NCBI RefSeq assembly: GCF_019175385.1
Contig: NC_083337.1
Span: 18,895,885-18,959,884 of the forward strand
From: Lycium barbarum
Lineage: Eukaryota; Streptophyta; Magnoliopsida; Solanales; Solanaceae
Direction: 5' to 3'
DNA: 64,000 bases
This document shows, one piece after another, positions 21,774-34,329 of this stretch (position 1 is its first letter; every line of letters starts with the position of its first letter). A program made the translations under genes and the position numbers. The notes under the pieces are model-generated. The model saw only the letters and a list, made by a program, of their open reading frames with translations, did no database searches and had not been told where the DNA came from.

Positions 21774-22265
21774 TAATATTCTGTACAGCAGTACTCTCTT
21801 TTTGCAGTATGGATTTTTTGTAATGATTAGTGATTTTGAGTTAGATCTTAGTGATTGGACTGAGGTTTACAAAATCTCGTACCGTATGTTGATTCAATGT
21901 GACAATGAAGCTTATTTCTAAAGATGGAAATTAAGCTATTCATGCAAATACAGTGTAAAAATCCCAATTTCACTTTCATTTCTAGATCCTGTAGCTCCCG
22001 GCTATGGTTTGGACCTTTCTCCTGCTTAGAAGGGGATTCGATCCATATCAAAAGAGACTGCTGTATACAGGAAATGTTGTTCAACATTAATACTACTAAT
22101 ATTTTGTATATACAGCAGTACTCTCTTTTTGCAGTATGGATTTTCTGTAATGATTTGTAGTTTTGAGTTAGATCGTAGTGGTTTGAACCGAGGTTTACAA
22201 TGTGATACCATATGTTGATTCAGTGTGACAATGATGCTTATTTCTAAAGATGGAAATTAAGCTGC
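21751..22265 (+). repeat. Tandem duplication of the CLB1 3' end
   Basis: About 170-190 bp from the last CLB1 codons (GGAAATGTTGTTCAAGATTAA at 21752) through the 3' UTR to AGATGGAAATTAAGCT (about 21939) is repeated from 22071 to about 22262, an offset of about 318 bp. Both carry CAGCAGTACTCTCTTTTTGCAGTATGGATTTT in outline. The second copy has lost coding sense (a change next to the stop region and no upstream exon). Polyadenylation could occur in either copy. Confidence 0.8.
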
Positions 22266-22651
22266 GTTCATGCAGTGAAAAACCATGCAAACGACAACTT
22301 CTCAACCCAAGCTAGTTGAGACTGGCTAACATGAATCCTTACTTCTAAACATATTTGTGTTTCATCTCATTTTGTATACCCATTTAATATTGCTAAATTC
22401 CCAAAACACCGATTGTTTAGCCTCAAATTCGTTTATTAGGTAAATCAGTCAGTTTATTTATAATGAGGCCACAAACAACGTATAATCCAAACTGTGTAAA
22501 TCCTATGACAATGTGAATGTAGCAAGAGTTATATAATATGAATAACCACTTAGATAACTAAAGGGAAATAGTTGCCAAAGTAAAATGAAGAGAGATTTTT
22601 ATAATTCTCTCCTAGCTCAGATGATGAACAATCTCTGAAGATCAGTGATGT
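22266..22651. other. Spacer between the CLB1 3' end and LTR B
   Basis: AT-rich sequence with no gene. The last 50 bases contain a strong acceptor-like TTTATAATTCTCTCCTAG (to about 22616), just before the B insertion point. No matching gene was recognised. Confidence 0.5.
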
Positions 22652-23204
22652 TGTCACGACTCAAATAGCCGTGAGTGGCACCCACACTAATTCACCTAGT
22701 GGGCGAACCAATCCCCTTAACCAACCATCCAACGATTACCAATTACCTAGCCATTTTTTGGACATATCAAGAATATAAACAAAGTAATAATCATCCAAAC
22801 ATCTAGTCATGCCATAAATGATTAACAAATGTGGAGGTCTAACTATTACAACCCCAAAATCCGAAAGTCATCAAGGACTCTAAAACATAAATGTCTAAAG
22901 AATGAACAACTGTCTGAACTAAACATAAATGTCTGACATGAAATAGACATCCAAAATGAGAAAGATCTTCAGGCGGCCTGGCATGAAGAGGAGCTCACCC
23001 TCGAATTTGTCGGTAACTGGCATCACGCTAAATATGAGGTGTGGTAGACGTCTTTGGATCACAATCTGCACTCAAAAGAATGCAACAAGGTAGTATCAGT
23101 ACAAACACTATGTATCGGTAGATATCATAGGCCGACTAAGATAGTTAGTATCATGCATAAAATCACGAAATCAATAAAATAGACAGATAGGCACAATAGC
23201 ACAT

Positions 23205-26200
23205 TGTTGACACCTAATTTTTGACCTCCCGTAATTTATTTTAAGTACAGGGAGTCCTTGGACAATAAATAAAATAAGTTGTGCACCCTAAAGGGTCTAA
23301 ATAATTTTTTTTATAAAATTATTCAAGACAATATTCCACCACTTTTAATTGATGAAGAGATTTTCAGGACATTATAAATTATGCGAAAATCAATTGAGGT
23401 TTTATGACATTTAGGGAATATTGTATTGGAATTAATCAAAAGCAAAAAAAATTTGAATAATTATTTACTTGATTAATTAGGAAAATCAGATTAATGAGTA
23501 ATTTATTCTATTTATTGTCCAAGGTAATTTAAGTAATTAAAAGAATTGGCCATTTTACCCCTCAAACTCCGATTCTGTGTGTTTGCATAGTTGTTTAATT
23601 AATAAATTATCTTGATAATTAATTTGGTTAATTACTGGGGCCATATCTGCAAACTGGTTTTAACAAATCGTGTTTTAAATTAACTAAGTCCTAATTGGTT
23701 AATAATTGGCTTTTTGTTAGTTTAGGACATTTATCCTCAACCCCCCATACATATATATATATACAAATATACATTTTGCATATATATATATGTATATGTC
23801 TAAAGGCTCATACATTTTTTTTTTCAAAAAAGGACCAGGCCCAGTCCTTAATGGACCAGACCCGATCCATCAACTGTTTGAAGAGGGAAATATATTCCCC
23901 TCCCCCATTTCATTTATTCAGACCCTAGGGGTCTTGTGTGCAAAAGAGGAAAAAATGCCCCTAGCCGCCTCCACCACTACACCCCACCCTCGCCTGTTCT
24001 CGTCGTGTCCCATCACTATTTGAAGCGTATAACGTGGGATAATCAGAGGAGAGGACCAAGCATTCCCTTTCTCCATGAAATCCGGCCAAACGACCCCTTA
24101 AGGTACAAACTTGCATTTTTTTTTATGTTTTCCATCGATTACAGTGGTATAAGAGTGAAAAGAACCGTTGATTTTTAATTTTCTTTAAATCTGGACCATT
24201 TATGTTGATATCAAGTGAAGACCTAAGGAAAATCCACAAGTCCCACATCGTTGTTGTTGGTTTTGAGATAAGTTCTGGGGCTTCTATAAATAGAACCCCA
24301 TTCTCACTGAAAAAGAAGGCATGCAACACTTTTAAAAAAGGTCGAACTTTGAGTTTTGTTCAATATTTGAGTTTCATTAGTTGTTATTAAACTTTAATTG
24401 AAAAGTTTAAGCTTTTCGTAGTTCTAAAATTTTCTATTTTTATTTTGTCGCTTGGTATTTGGTGGCTGAGTTTAGTGTTGGAATCACAAGAAGGCATCCA
24501 AGTCCATTCTTGTCCCCATTGCACTCAAAAAAGGTAACCACTTATTAGTTTGGCTGCTTTCATCTAAATTCCTATCTATGTTAATGATTGTTTGTTTGAT
24601 TAAGTGTTCTATGTGTAGTTTAGAATGTAGCTTAGTACTGGTATGCTTATTTCATGTGTGAACAATGATTTCTGTGTTTTGAATTATGATTAAGGGTCCA
24701 TTAGGTATTATGCTTGGTTTAATTCTGTTTATTCCACTTAATAGTATGCTTGGTTTATAGGTTGGTCTAAAGGTTACAGGTTTATTAAAGTAATGTGCTT
24801 GGCTTAAATTCTTGTCTGTGCTATTTAGTAGTATGCTTAGCTTAAAGGTTAGTTCAAGTGTTAAAGGTCTATTAAGTGAGGCCATGATTATTCTACTTGG
24901 TAATGTGCTTGACTTAAAGGTTGGTTCAAAGGTTGAAGGTTTATTAAGTGTTATGCTTAGTCTGATTCTGCTTATTCTATTTGGTAATGTGCTTGGTTTA
25001 AAGGTTGGTTCAAAGGTTGAAGGTTTATTAAGTATTGTGCTTAGTCTGATTCTGGTTATTCTATTTGGTAATGTGCTTGGTTTAATCATCTTTCCAAGAC
25101 TGAATCACATAACATTTGACAGTTAAGAAAAGATAAGCAGAAAAGGGGAATAGTGGGAAAACCTGGGAGGAGTCTGTTTAGGTTGTCTTTGTGAAGTTGC
25201 TTGGTACTGTCTTTTTGGGATGTTGTGGATTGAATTCCTTTAAATGAACAAGTAGTGCAGGGTCAAGAAGAGGATTGATGGTGATCTTTAGGGTCTGTAA
25301 AGTTAAAAATGATTTTGGTATTTGAGTCTGTCTTGTCTATCATATGTGATTTGGTCCTCAAAGAAGGACATATATGCTCTGAGATGCTGTGCGGTATAAA
25401 AGGATAAAGTCATTCCATAGTTAGATTTTGGGTTGAGATTGCCTGTGAATATTAATCCGTGTCATTGCCATTGAAATATTTATGATGGGTCTGTCTTGAT
25501 GATCCTGCTTGTAACTTGACCACAAAAATCTTTAAAGTTTGGATAGAGTTTAGTGAGTCAACTGTGATAGTTTTGTGATAGTGTTATGTGGTGCTAAACC
25601 TTCCTATGCTCCTTAGTATTGTCACTTGGGTATAAGGATGAGGCCATGGGATGGGTGAAGGGTCTTGGGAGAGTAAAAGGTGAGCCTGGGAATGAATTGG
25701 AGGTAGTGACCAGTGGAACCCAGGATCCTTTTTTACTGAAAGGAGACTCAGGAAAAAAGAGATGGGGAGGTGATGACCCCACCCTGTCTTGTTTCCCTTT
25801 CATGACCCTGAGAGTGTTTTCTCATTCTTGTGACCTTCTCCTCATGGTCCTGGGACACACAAAGGTCTCAGGTGGATTAGGAGGACCTAACTATATTTAA
25901 GGGGGAAAGGGGGTACACCTAGAGTTAAATGATCTGTTGTTAGTATTTGTAAAATCTAAGTCCTGTTTGCTTTCACTATGTCTCTTAAAAGGTTTTTAAA
26001 TCTAGGGAATTTGTCTGTCTGAGTTTTGCTGTTAGAACTAGATGTTTGTAAGGAGGTGGGACTGGTAATTGTATTGGTAGTCGTCTAAGCCCATATCACA
26101 GGAAACTGAATACCAACCTTGTTGTTTGCCATTCGCTTCTATTTGTGATCATGTACTTTCTAATTTTCCTTAACTGGTTCATCCATGGCTTGCACCTGGG

Positions 26201-29200
26201 GATCTGTCCCCTTTTGTTTGTTGTTTGTTGTTGTAACCTGTCTCGCTTGTGGTGATGGTTGAATCTTGTTTTGCTTACCAGAACGTGATCATGCTATAAG
26301 CCTATTCCTCTTTCTTTCTTTCTTTCTTCTTGTTTCCTGTGAAAAAAATTCTGATTGGATTAAGTAGTTGGAGGGCTATTATTAAGGACTAAAATTGTTT
26401 TAGGACTGTTTTGACTAACTGCTCACATAACATGCTCCGTAAGATCACTTTCCTTTATTAAAGGTCTTAATTGTACTTCTAGGTGTGAAATAACAATAAT
26501 CCTAATTAGCTAACATGTTTGTTACATGTTTAGGCTTGTAAAAGGGGAGTTGAGTTTAAAACTACTAAGCTTAAATGTGTGCTCTAAGTCACATGCCCTA
26601 CCAAGGTTTTCTTTATCTGAAGTAGGTTAATCTACTGTCTAAGGTCTTAATTGCCTGCTGTGTCTTCCCTAGGCCCTTTTGTATCTCTGATCTGGAGTTC
26701 TAGTGACTTGCTTACATAGTTAGTGTCATTCCTTGCTTGTCTTGGGCATCAGGTCTTTGTGAGAATGCTCTGTCTGCTTCCTGAACTATCATTTGTTTGC
26801 TGATTTGGTTGTATGTATCCTTGGGTTTGGTTTGAATGAGGCTTATGGCATGTCTTGACCTGTGAGGAGTATAAACCCACATGGGGTGAGACTAGGAAGC
26901 CAAGGGAACCTGAATAACTTGTAGTGGTTGAACCTGATCCATGCTATGACTTGAATTAGTTTAGTTATGCTTTGGGAAGTTTAAGGAATTTTCATGACCT
27001 TAGTCTAAGGTGATTGTGTATGCTTAGTTGAATATGTATGTTTTAAAACCCCTTTTGGATTGAATTATGGGCTGTGAGTAACTGAAGAATGCAAACGTCC
27101 ATGTGATCACAAGGGGGCTGGAGGTGAACTAAGGCCACATGACCTAAGAAAAGTCTTTTAAAGGGGCCTTGGGGAAAGGAGCAAAGGAAGACCAGGCCCA
27201 GCCTGGCTCATGACATTTTTCCTTTAGATAAGAGGCCCCATGGCACTTCTATGGCCTGTGGGATTGGGTGTTCATTGCCAAGAACCTTGGAATGACATAT
27301 ATTCTGCTCCTAGACTTAATGAGACCCCCCAGGTTAGGGTTAGGTGTACTGACAGGGGTGTTTGTTGACTTGACCAAATGAATAATAAGTGTGCACATGT
27401 GTTTAAGTTAGATACAAGGGGAAGGGATTAGTGTAAGGTTGAAACTGGATGCCAATCTGCCTTGACCATTGTTTTGTTTACCTATTCCTAGAATGTACAA
27501 ATTGCCTCCAGGTGACACCAGATAATGTACATCGAAACTCAGACATTGGAGGGCCTTAGTCTTGCCTCTTTCCTGCCATGTCCACACACCTTGATTGACT
27601 CTCTATGCATTCTCATTGATAAGACGTCAACTGTTTTAGTTCATTTCATGGTGGTGTATTTTAATATTGGCTTGCCTCCTCTACGTGTCACAGTTTGTGT
27701 GTGCTCTACCATGGTTATGTGTTTTGACCTCCTATCCTTGGCCATCCCATATCTGCATATTACAGCTTATGCTGTCTCTTCATGATCATGTTGCTTTGTT
27801 CCTTGTTTCATTTATGTTACAATGGTAGGCTGCAACTGTGTTGTCCCCCATGACTGTGTGTTTTAGTCTTTGCTTCTTTGATTCCTTTCAATTTGCTTTG
27901 GGCCTCTATTCATGAGTGTGTGTTTGGCCATACTTTTGCTACTTCAAGTCCATAAATTTTACTTGATTGCCTCTGGTTCTGGATTTGCATTATGTTGTGA
28001 ACCTGGCCAGTTACGTGATGTCTTATTCTAGAATCTGCCTATGTTCTTGTGGGTACATTGGTACGGGATGAGGTAATTTGGGGTAGGGTCTAGTCTTAGC
28101 CTTCCCCCAGTGACCATCCGTGCAAGGGGTTCATGGAACCCCTTGGAACTTGTGCGGCATCGAGAATACGGGGGCAACGACTCTCCCTTCTCCTTTGTTA
28201 CCAAATACCTGCCAATGTGCCTTGTGGTATACATATATATATATACACACCTGCATAATTGCTTTACTTCATTGACTTATAAATTTACTTGATACATACA
28301 TGCATATTTAATATATGTCTTCTTTTGTGAATATAATTGTGATAAGTTCAGAAAATTATAAACTAACTGGTTCCCTTTTCCTTTTCTCCTTCACCACATG
28401 ATCACTCGGGTCAGGATCAGCTTGGCTATTGGGCCTCAGGCCCAATAAGAAAAATTGTTTTCTCCGAAGATATCGAGTCTGCGAAGAAAGCCCAGCCATG
28501 GGTGAAAATGGCCAGCTAGGGGCTTGGTACGCCCCTAGTCTTTCCGTTTCCTTTATTTGTTTCTTGTTTTTCCTTCAATTTGAGCTTTTGTGTATTTGTA
28601 CAAAAAACTTGTAAAAACTCATGTCATAGTGGAGTCCTTATCGTATGAACTAGTAGTCTTAGGCTAACAGTACTTATGCCGTTTAGATTCACTCTAAGTC
28701 CCAAAAACTATTTCTTCAAAACCCGGATTTAGCGTAACGATTTTGACAAACTTAACTAGATGATTAGCCAAACTATTTGACACGGTTTAATTTTAAACAA
28801 GAACAAAAAGAACATTTCAAAACCACAAATGTTGCATTATTGTTAAAGAAAAACGGACTGGTTTTCAAAGCTGAAGCATATTTTCTTTGTAAAGAATAAA
28901 CCAAGTTTGGTTTTTGGTTTTCAAACTAAGGCTAAAGATAAGTGTTTTGGATGAAATTAAATGACGAAATCTGGTAAATATTGGGCCAAAAGTCCCACTG
29001 ATTTTAGCAAAAATAATAAGGCCAGAACTGGCCAAATTCGACACAAAACAAAAAGGGGATTTTTGGGCCACAAAGCCCATTCACGGATAAAAATGGGGAT
29101 GATATAGACATCTCAAGTCTTTAAACACAAAGCTCATTTGGGCCAAAAACGGACAGACCTCTTCGAAAAAATGAGAGAATTACAGTGTTGGCTACAAAAC

Positions 29201-29874
29201 CCAATCCGGGACCAATTTCATAACTTATAATAAAATGACGTATGTTTTTTTAAAAACAAAACATTCGTATATACAAGTTCTTGGATAAAGCTTTCCAAAC
29301 GTATTAAACGGATCGAACCAAATAAATTATGAGTTAAGCATGGACAAGATTATACATTCAAAACATAACAAATTTATATTTTCAAATAATATGTATAAAG
29401 ATGACTACTTTATACTCATTTCCCAAACAAAATACATCATCCCTATATACAAAGGGGGGAAATTATTTTATCCGGATATTATAAATCTGAATCTATGTAC
29501 CCTATATATAAAGGGAACGTATTCAAAATTCTTTTCTCAAAATGATATGCAAATGACAATTTTTTTGCGAGAATAAATACTAAATAAACAGTTCATGCAA
29601 AATACTCATACATTGGAATTCAAAGGTCAACCGTACAGTACGGATCATTAATACTAGGGTGCCTAACACCTTCCCCTGGGGATCATCAGAACCCTTACCT
29701 AGAACTCTGGATTACGAAAGATTTTTCACGGTATTTGAATAAACCCTTCATCCTGAGTTTTCCTAATTTCCTAAAAATTAGGTGGCGACTCTTTTCAAAA
29801 CAAAGTCCGAAAGAGCACCAACGAGTTCGTAGTAGCTTTTATGCCTTAACCCGTGTAAAAAGCGAACCGTTACA
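23205..29874 (+). mobile_element. Giant solo LTR C (6670 bp), nested in LTR B
   Basis: It starts TGTTGACACC, ends AACCGTTACA and is bounded by perfect 5-bp duplications CACAT (23200-23204, 29875-29879). No gag, protease, reverse transcriptase or integrase frame is present, and the terminal sequences do not repeat each other, so it reads as one LTR left by recombination. A plus-strand TATA box, TATAAATA, lies at 24285-24292. GGTGGCGACTC near the right end and the very large size suggest the Tat/Ogre branch of Ty3-gypsy (inference). Confidence 0.7.
24735..25085 (+). repeat. 84-bp tandem repeat inside LTR C
   Basis: The unit begins GGTAATGTGCTTG and runs TTAAAGGTTGGTTCAAAGG...TTTATTAAGT...GATTCTGCTTATTCTATTT. 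Starts at 24899, 24983 and 25067 are exactly 84 bp apart, with one or two diverged copies to the left. Because 84 is a multiple of 3, long open frames appear on both strands by chance. Confidence 0.85.
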
Positions 29875-31271
29875 CACATAACCACAAAAAATTATCAACA
29901 AGAATCATCCCACTGAATTAAGATAAGCCCACACAACCAAATCAATAAGAGTAACTCAAATCATGTAATCACCAACACAGCTATATCTCACGAATTATCT
30001 CAATTATGTCACGTATCTGTACACACATGCTAAATGGTAATGTTTTCCCAGATAGTCATGGGCCGATGCAATTGCAATAAATAATAGAAGTATCTCAACC
30101 GTGTACACACATGCTAAATGGTATTGTTTTCTCCAATTAGTCATGACCTGCAGGGGACCCATGGTGTCCATGTACCACTCGCTCTGGTACTGACCTCGGA
30201 TCACGAGCCTATAACTAGGCCACATCATCACCTCCTGTCAAATGTGCCTTTTTCATATTTATATTATCTTTCTTATCACAATGTATTTCCGTTCCACAAT
30301 CAATTAAGGAATATGAACAATCAATAAGTCAATATCAAGGAACACAAGTCACCATGTCACAAGTCATATCAAGACTCAAGAATCAATTCATCAATACCAT
30401 GAATAAGGGATTACTTCAAGTCAACAAGAAGAGTATTCATTAACTCCTTCTTTACCGTATCAAAATAGTTAATCACATAATCGATCAACCAATTATCAAA
30501 TAAGGGAATTTCCAACCACACTTTATGTCTGAAGCCTTAATCATGCTTCTCCTATGTATTTCATAACACATACAATTAATTAATAAAAGTCTAACTCAAG
30601 TAGACCGTAACCTATCTCAAAGCAAAACTGGGATAATGCAATCACTCCGCGATAGCTTTCCCCTTTCGCAAAGCTTCCGAACGTTCAAAGTCTAGAAATA
30701 TAGCGCTACCTGAGTATTCGAATCATCTACTCAAACAATTCAACAATTGGGGGAAAGAACCCAACTAATTCTACCCTTTTTAAATGGGTGAACTATCACC
30801 AAGCGTGAAGTCATACTAGTATTGATCCCAATAATCATATTCTATCCGTTCATGGGTTTTCTAATCGTTTCAACCCTTGTACAAGCCGTTTTTATGCTAA
30901 AGTTACTATCTTTATAAAACCCTAAGTCTCAATACATCATTCCCGTCATGCAATAATCAAATTCTCATCCTAGGAAGTGATAGTCTACGCTCCTAGATGA
31001 TTACACGGCAATAAAATCAGTGACCCATTCATTTCTTCGAGGGTTTGCAGTTTCTAGGGTTCTATCCTTTCATTCACCATTAGAGACCCTTTAATTGATC
31101 ATGGAATCTAACATTGTGATGGAATGAACAAGATGAAGGGTTGAGACTTACCTCTCAAGAGTGTTTTATCCCTAGCCTTAGAATTTCGCCACAGGAGTTC
31201 TTGGAAACAGTTTTGGAGCTGTGTGGTGAATGGGTCCGGAATAAAGATATAAAACACGAATTCGGCCTCGC

Positions 31272-31432
31272 GTCGACCGCTGCAGCGGTCGATGTCTCGC
31301 TGCAGCTATCTTGCTGCAGTGGGAAGCCTCTCGCTATGGCGGACCTCATTAATCCCCAACTCCCCGCGGCAGTGAGCCTATCACCGCTATGACGGACCTG
31401 CTCCAGCGGTCCCCTACCCGCTGCAGCGGTCC
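31272..31432 (-). repeat. Palindromic word block in U3 of LTR B
   Basis: A perfect 20-bp palindrome lies at 31273-31292 (half-site TCGACCGCTG). CTGCAG cores follow at about 31300 and 31313, GCTATGGCGGACC and GCTATGACGGACC at about 31334 and 31386, and two more CAGCGGTCC words near 31403 and 31425. The core word is CCGCTGCAGCGG. It is adjacent to the minus-strand TATA-like site at 31246-31253. Confidence 0.8.
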
Positions 31433-31629
31433 ATTTTGACCTGTAGCTCAGTTTTTTCCATAAGTTTTTCACCCAAAAATCCCAACACCAATCCCAGGCC
31501 CTACATACACAAACAAAACATGCACGTATATATAAAAACGCGCTACGGGCTCACCCGAGGCCTCGAAATTCCCAACAGGGATCTAGTTGTCTAAATCACC
31601 CCCTCATAACGACCTAGCGAGTTGTTACA

Positions 31630-32911
31630 GATGAATGGTGAAATTGACAGAAAGTAAGCATAAAGTCGTGTATAATCCAGTGAAAATTAGATGATTACAA
31701 TCATGGGAACGTGGGAAAATTTATAGGATAGTTAATGGTAACTGCTTCCGTGATGCTCTCCTGTTTCAACCGTTACATGATTAGTATTATGCGTGTTAAA
31801 ACAGATTAAATGGAATCTCAAGTGTCTTGGGCCTGGCCATTATCTGGGTTATCCCTTGCCCGGACACTGTGAATTGGCCCATTTTGATCGTTTGGAGCTT
31901 TTACTATATGATGCTAATGATGCATGTCGTGGTGATGATTCCCGTATGGAATAATCTTTGGTTCGTCCAGCATTAACCAGTTCTCTATACTTGCCACGTG
32001 TTTGGTCAAATAGTCTTCGCTTCCGACATATTTTTACCAATACGCTCACTTGTAAGCTTAGGAATATACCTGTATGTGCGTGCAAAAAATCCAATCTAGT
32101 ACATTTGGCGCTACATTTTTATTTAAATTTTATTTGTTATTCCGTCTCATTCATATAAGCACAATATCACAACTTGTATGAGGCGAATATATTTTTCTAT
32201 TCGTCACGAGAAATAAGATGTGACAGTTTAAGATACAAATGTTAACATATCATGGTCTTAAATGTTTTCTCAATGTAAGCAAAAGATTTAAAACATGAGG
32301 GACAAGGTCATGGGCCTCACGGCTATGCGGTGTTTAATCTTGACTTTATTCACTAGTAACCGCATACTGTGCAAGTCTACTATGGTGAAAATCAAATAAC
32401 TGATATATATTTATCTTTTCCTTTTTTCTATTTTTATTGCACTCCCTCTATCCCAATTTAAAGTGGCAGTATTCGTATTTCGAGAGTCAAACAATCTATA
32501 TATGTATATATATATATATATTGTAGGACATAAGCCCAGTGACGTGGCGCTCTCTGAAGCCAGCATTAGTATTTATCTTTTTTCTTAGATTTGCCTTTTT
32601 CTAATTTTTGAAAGATAAGAACATCGCTTCCCATCTGGACACAATAAACAAATGCCACTCTTCCCAAACATTGTGAAAAGCCACCTTATATTAGGTCTCT
32701 AATTTTCACGGTGAATACAAAAACCAAAACTCTTCAAAGACGAAGAAAACACCGCATACGAAGCAATACCGCTTCTCTCAATGTATTCTTCCTCCTCTAT
32801 CTTCTTGTATCTACAGTCTTTTTGCTTAATTACCTTTGTTCAGTTTCTTGATCCTTTGCTAATCTATATTTTCTCCTTATTGTCATTTTTATTTAGCGTC
32901 TTCCAGTTACT
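31630..32911. other. Spacer between LTR B and copia element F
   Basis: No gene is recognised. A partial Stowaway end (CACTCCCTCTATCCCAATTT) lies at about 32441 and a TATATA tract at about 32500-32520. At 31805-31950, behind a CAG acceptor-like site, there is a short plus-strand open frame ending in a stop (contains GHYLGYPLPGHCELAHF and ends DDSRME). It has a protein-like composition but I cannot name it. Sequence at 32690-32900 is pyrimidine-rich and leader-like. Confidence 0.4.
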
Positions 32912-33703
32912 TGTTAGTATTCTATGTTCAGAAACTTAGAAACAGTAAAACCAAAAACTGTGAAAAGTCAAAAAAAATACAGAAACAAAAAAATATTCGA
33001 GACCACAAAATTCATTGTGTGTCCTTAAGGAATTTAATCCCCTCACTGTACCTGAGGTTATGGATTACTTTCTCCCAGGATAAAACGGATATACCTGTCG
33101 CAGATGTAGTGGTACCTCAAACGTCTACGACTTCGTCGAACTCAAATTAGGCAACAAATCACACACAAACTCGGTAGTTTTTTTATTTAGAAAAGAATGC
33201 AGAATGCGAAATCAGTTTATATAGCCGCGAAAATACCTGTTCAGAACAGGTGGGTGACTGTTTGGAAAGGCCTTGCCTTTTCCGAAAAAATAAGAACGTT
33301 GGGAATTTATTTTTATTCCGCGAAAATTAATTATCAATTAATATTTTAGGTGGAATAGAAAAAAAAATTAATATCAGAAAATGAAAATTGAATTTAAATA
33401 AATTTGGTCTAAAAAGATTATCAATCAATCAGATCATTTGACCAAATCTAAATATCCAAATCCAAAGCCGAAGCCGAGCCGAGCGACGACGGCGCGAGGG
33501 GAGTCCCTCTTTTCAACCCTTTAAGAGCTAGAAGAATTGTTTTCTAATATAAGCACATTACTTTCCCTTTCTACCACCGATGTGGTACAAAGCTCCTTTC
33601 CAAAGGAACTTAGCTTTAAATTTCATTTTCCTTCTGTTGTCTTTTCCCTCCATTTCTCATTCACACCAACTTAGCTAGCTTCAACCATTAGCTAGCTTTA
33701 ACA
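32912..33703 (-). repeat. 3' LTR of element F
   Basis: 792 bp, 5'-TGTTAAAGCTAGC...ATACTAACA-3' on the minus strand. It is nearly identical to 41233-42017, with scattered substitutions and a few small gaps. Donor- and acceptor-independent ends TG/CA are intact. Confidence 0.95.
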
Positions 33704-33715
33704 ATCCCCCACATG
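33704..33715 (-). other. Polypurine tract of element F
   Basis: On the minus strand TGTGGGGGAT directly precedes the 3' LTR (TGTTAAAG), the expected place and composition of the plus-strand primer. Confidence 0.8.
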
Positions 33716-34329
33716 AATGGGGAATCTCTATATGATGAAAAACATGCATGCATGAAAAAAACTATGTGATTCGTAAGCAAGGATTAATCGCATTTGGATA
33801 AGTAGATTTCTCTTTGAACTTTCCATAGTGAACATATGTCGGATATACTCATTCAATCGGTAGATTTGATATGTTTGAACCATTGAGTTTTGGTATATAC
33901 CTAGACAACCACACGTCACACAATTAACCCTTTAACCGTATTTGGGTCTCATTGTTTTGTTCGTTTCAGCCATGAACACTGCCTGGTTCATAAGTGCGTA
34001 GACAATTGGCCTTACAAAATTCTCCTTGAAGCGTCTTATACTTCACACTTACATAGGCGATTCCTAAATGTGATATCCCGCAGATACACTATTTGATATA
34101 CCCCGTATCAAACTTAGAAACCATTAAAAGCATTAATGCTTTATCGTGGTACTGAACATTGTCTCATCATGAGAATGGACCAAAAAAGTTATTTAGACAA
34201 TATTGAACCGTCATCAATGACTTTGTTTGATATCTTTGAACCTAGATCTTGGGATTTCCAGTCTTCTAAGTAGAGTTACTGCCACGATCCTCGGCCATAG
34301 TCTCATTCCCCTCGATGATCTTTCAACCA

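Larger units (their letters stand above)
22652..31629 (-). mobile_element. Solo LTR B (about 2.3 kb net), split by element C
   Basis: The left part is 22652-23204 (starts TGTCACGACTC) and the right part 29880-31629 (ends GAGTTGTTACA). The flanks GATGT (22647-22651) and GATGA (31630-31634) form a 5-bp target duplication with one change. It has the same orientation and same ends as LTRs A, D and E, with no internal coding region. A minus-strand TATA-like TTTATATC lies at 31246-31253, and its palindromic block lies directly upstream. Net length with one copy of CACAT is 2303 bp. Confidence 0.8.

Noticed and set aside
24652..25089. 145-codon minus-strand and 104-codon plus-strand frames with repetitive protein
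   Set aside because: By-products of the 84-bp tandem repeat, whose length is a multiple of three.
23205..29874. Element C as a complete Ogre-type retrotransposon
   Set aside because: No gag or pol frame and no repetition of the terminal sequences. Only a single LTR fits.
31155..31472. Open frames on both strands in 31141-31472
   Set aside because: GC-rich palindrome block of LTR B keeps all frames free of stops. No domain is seen.
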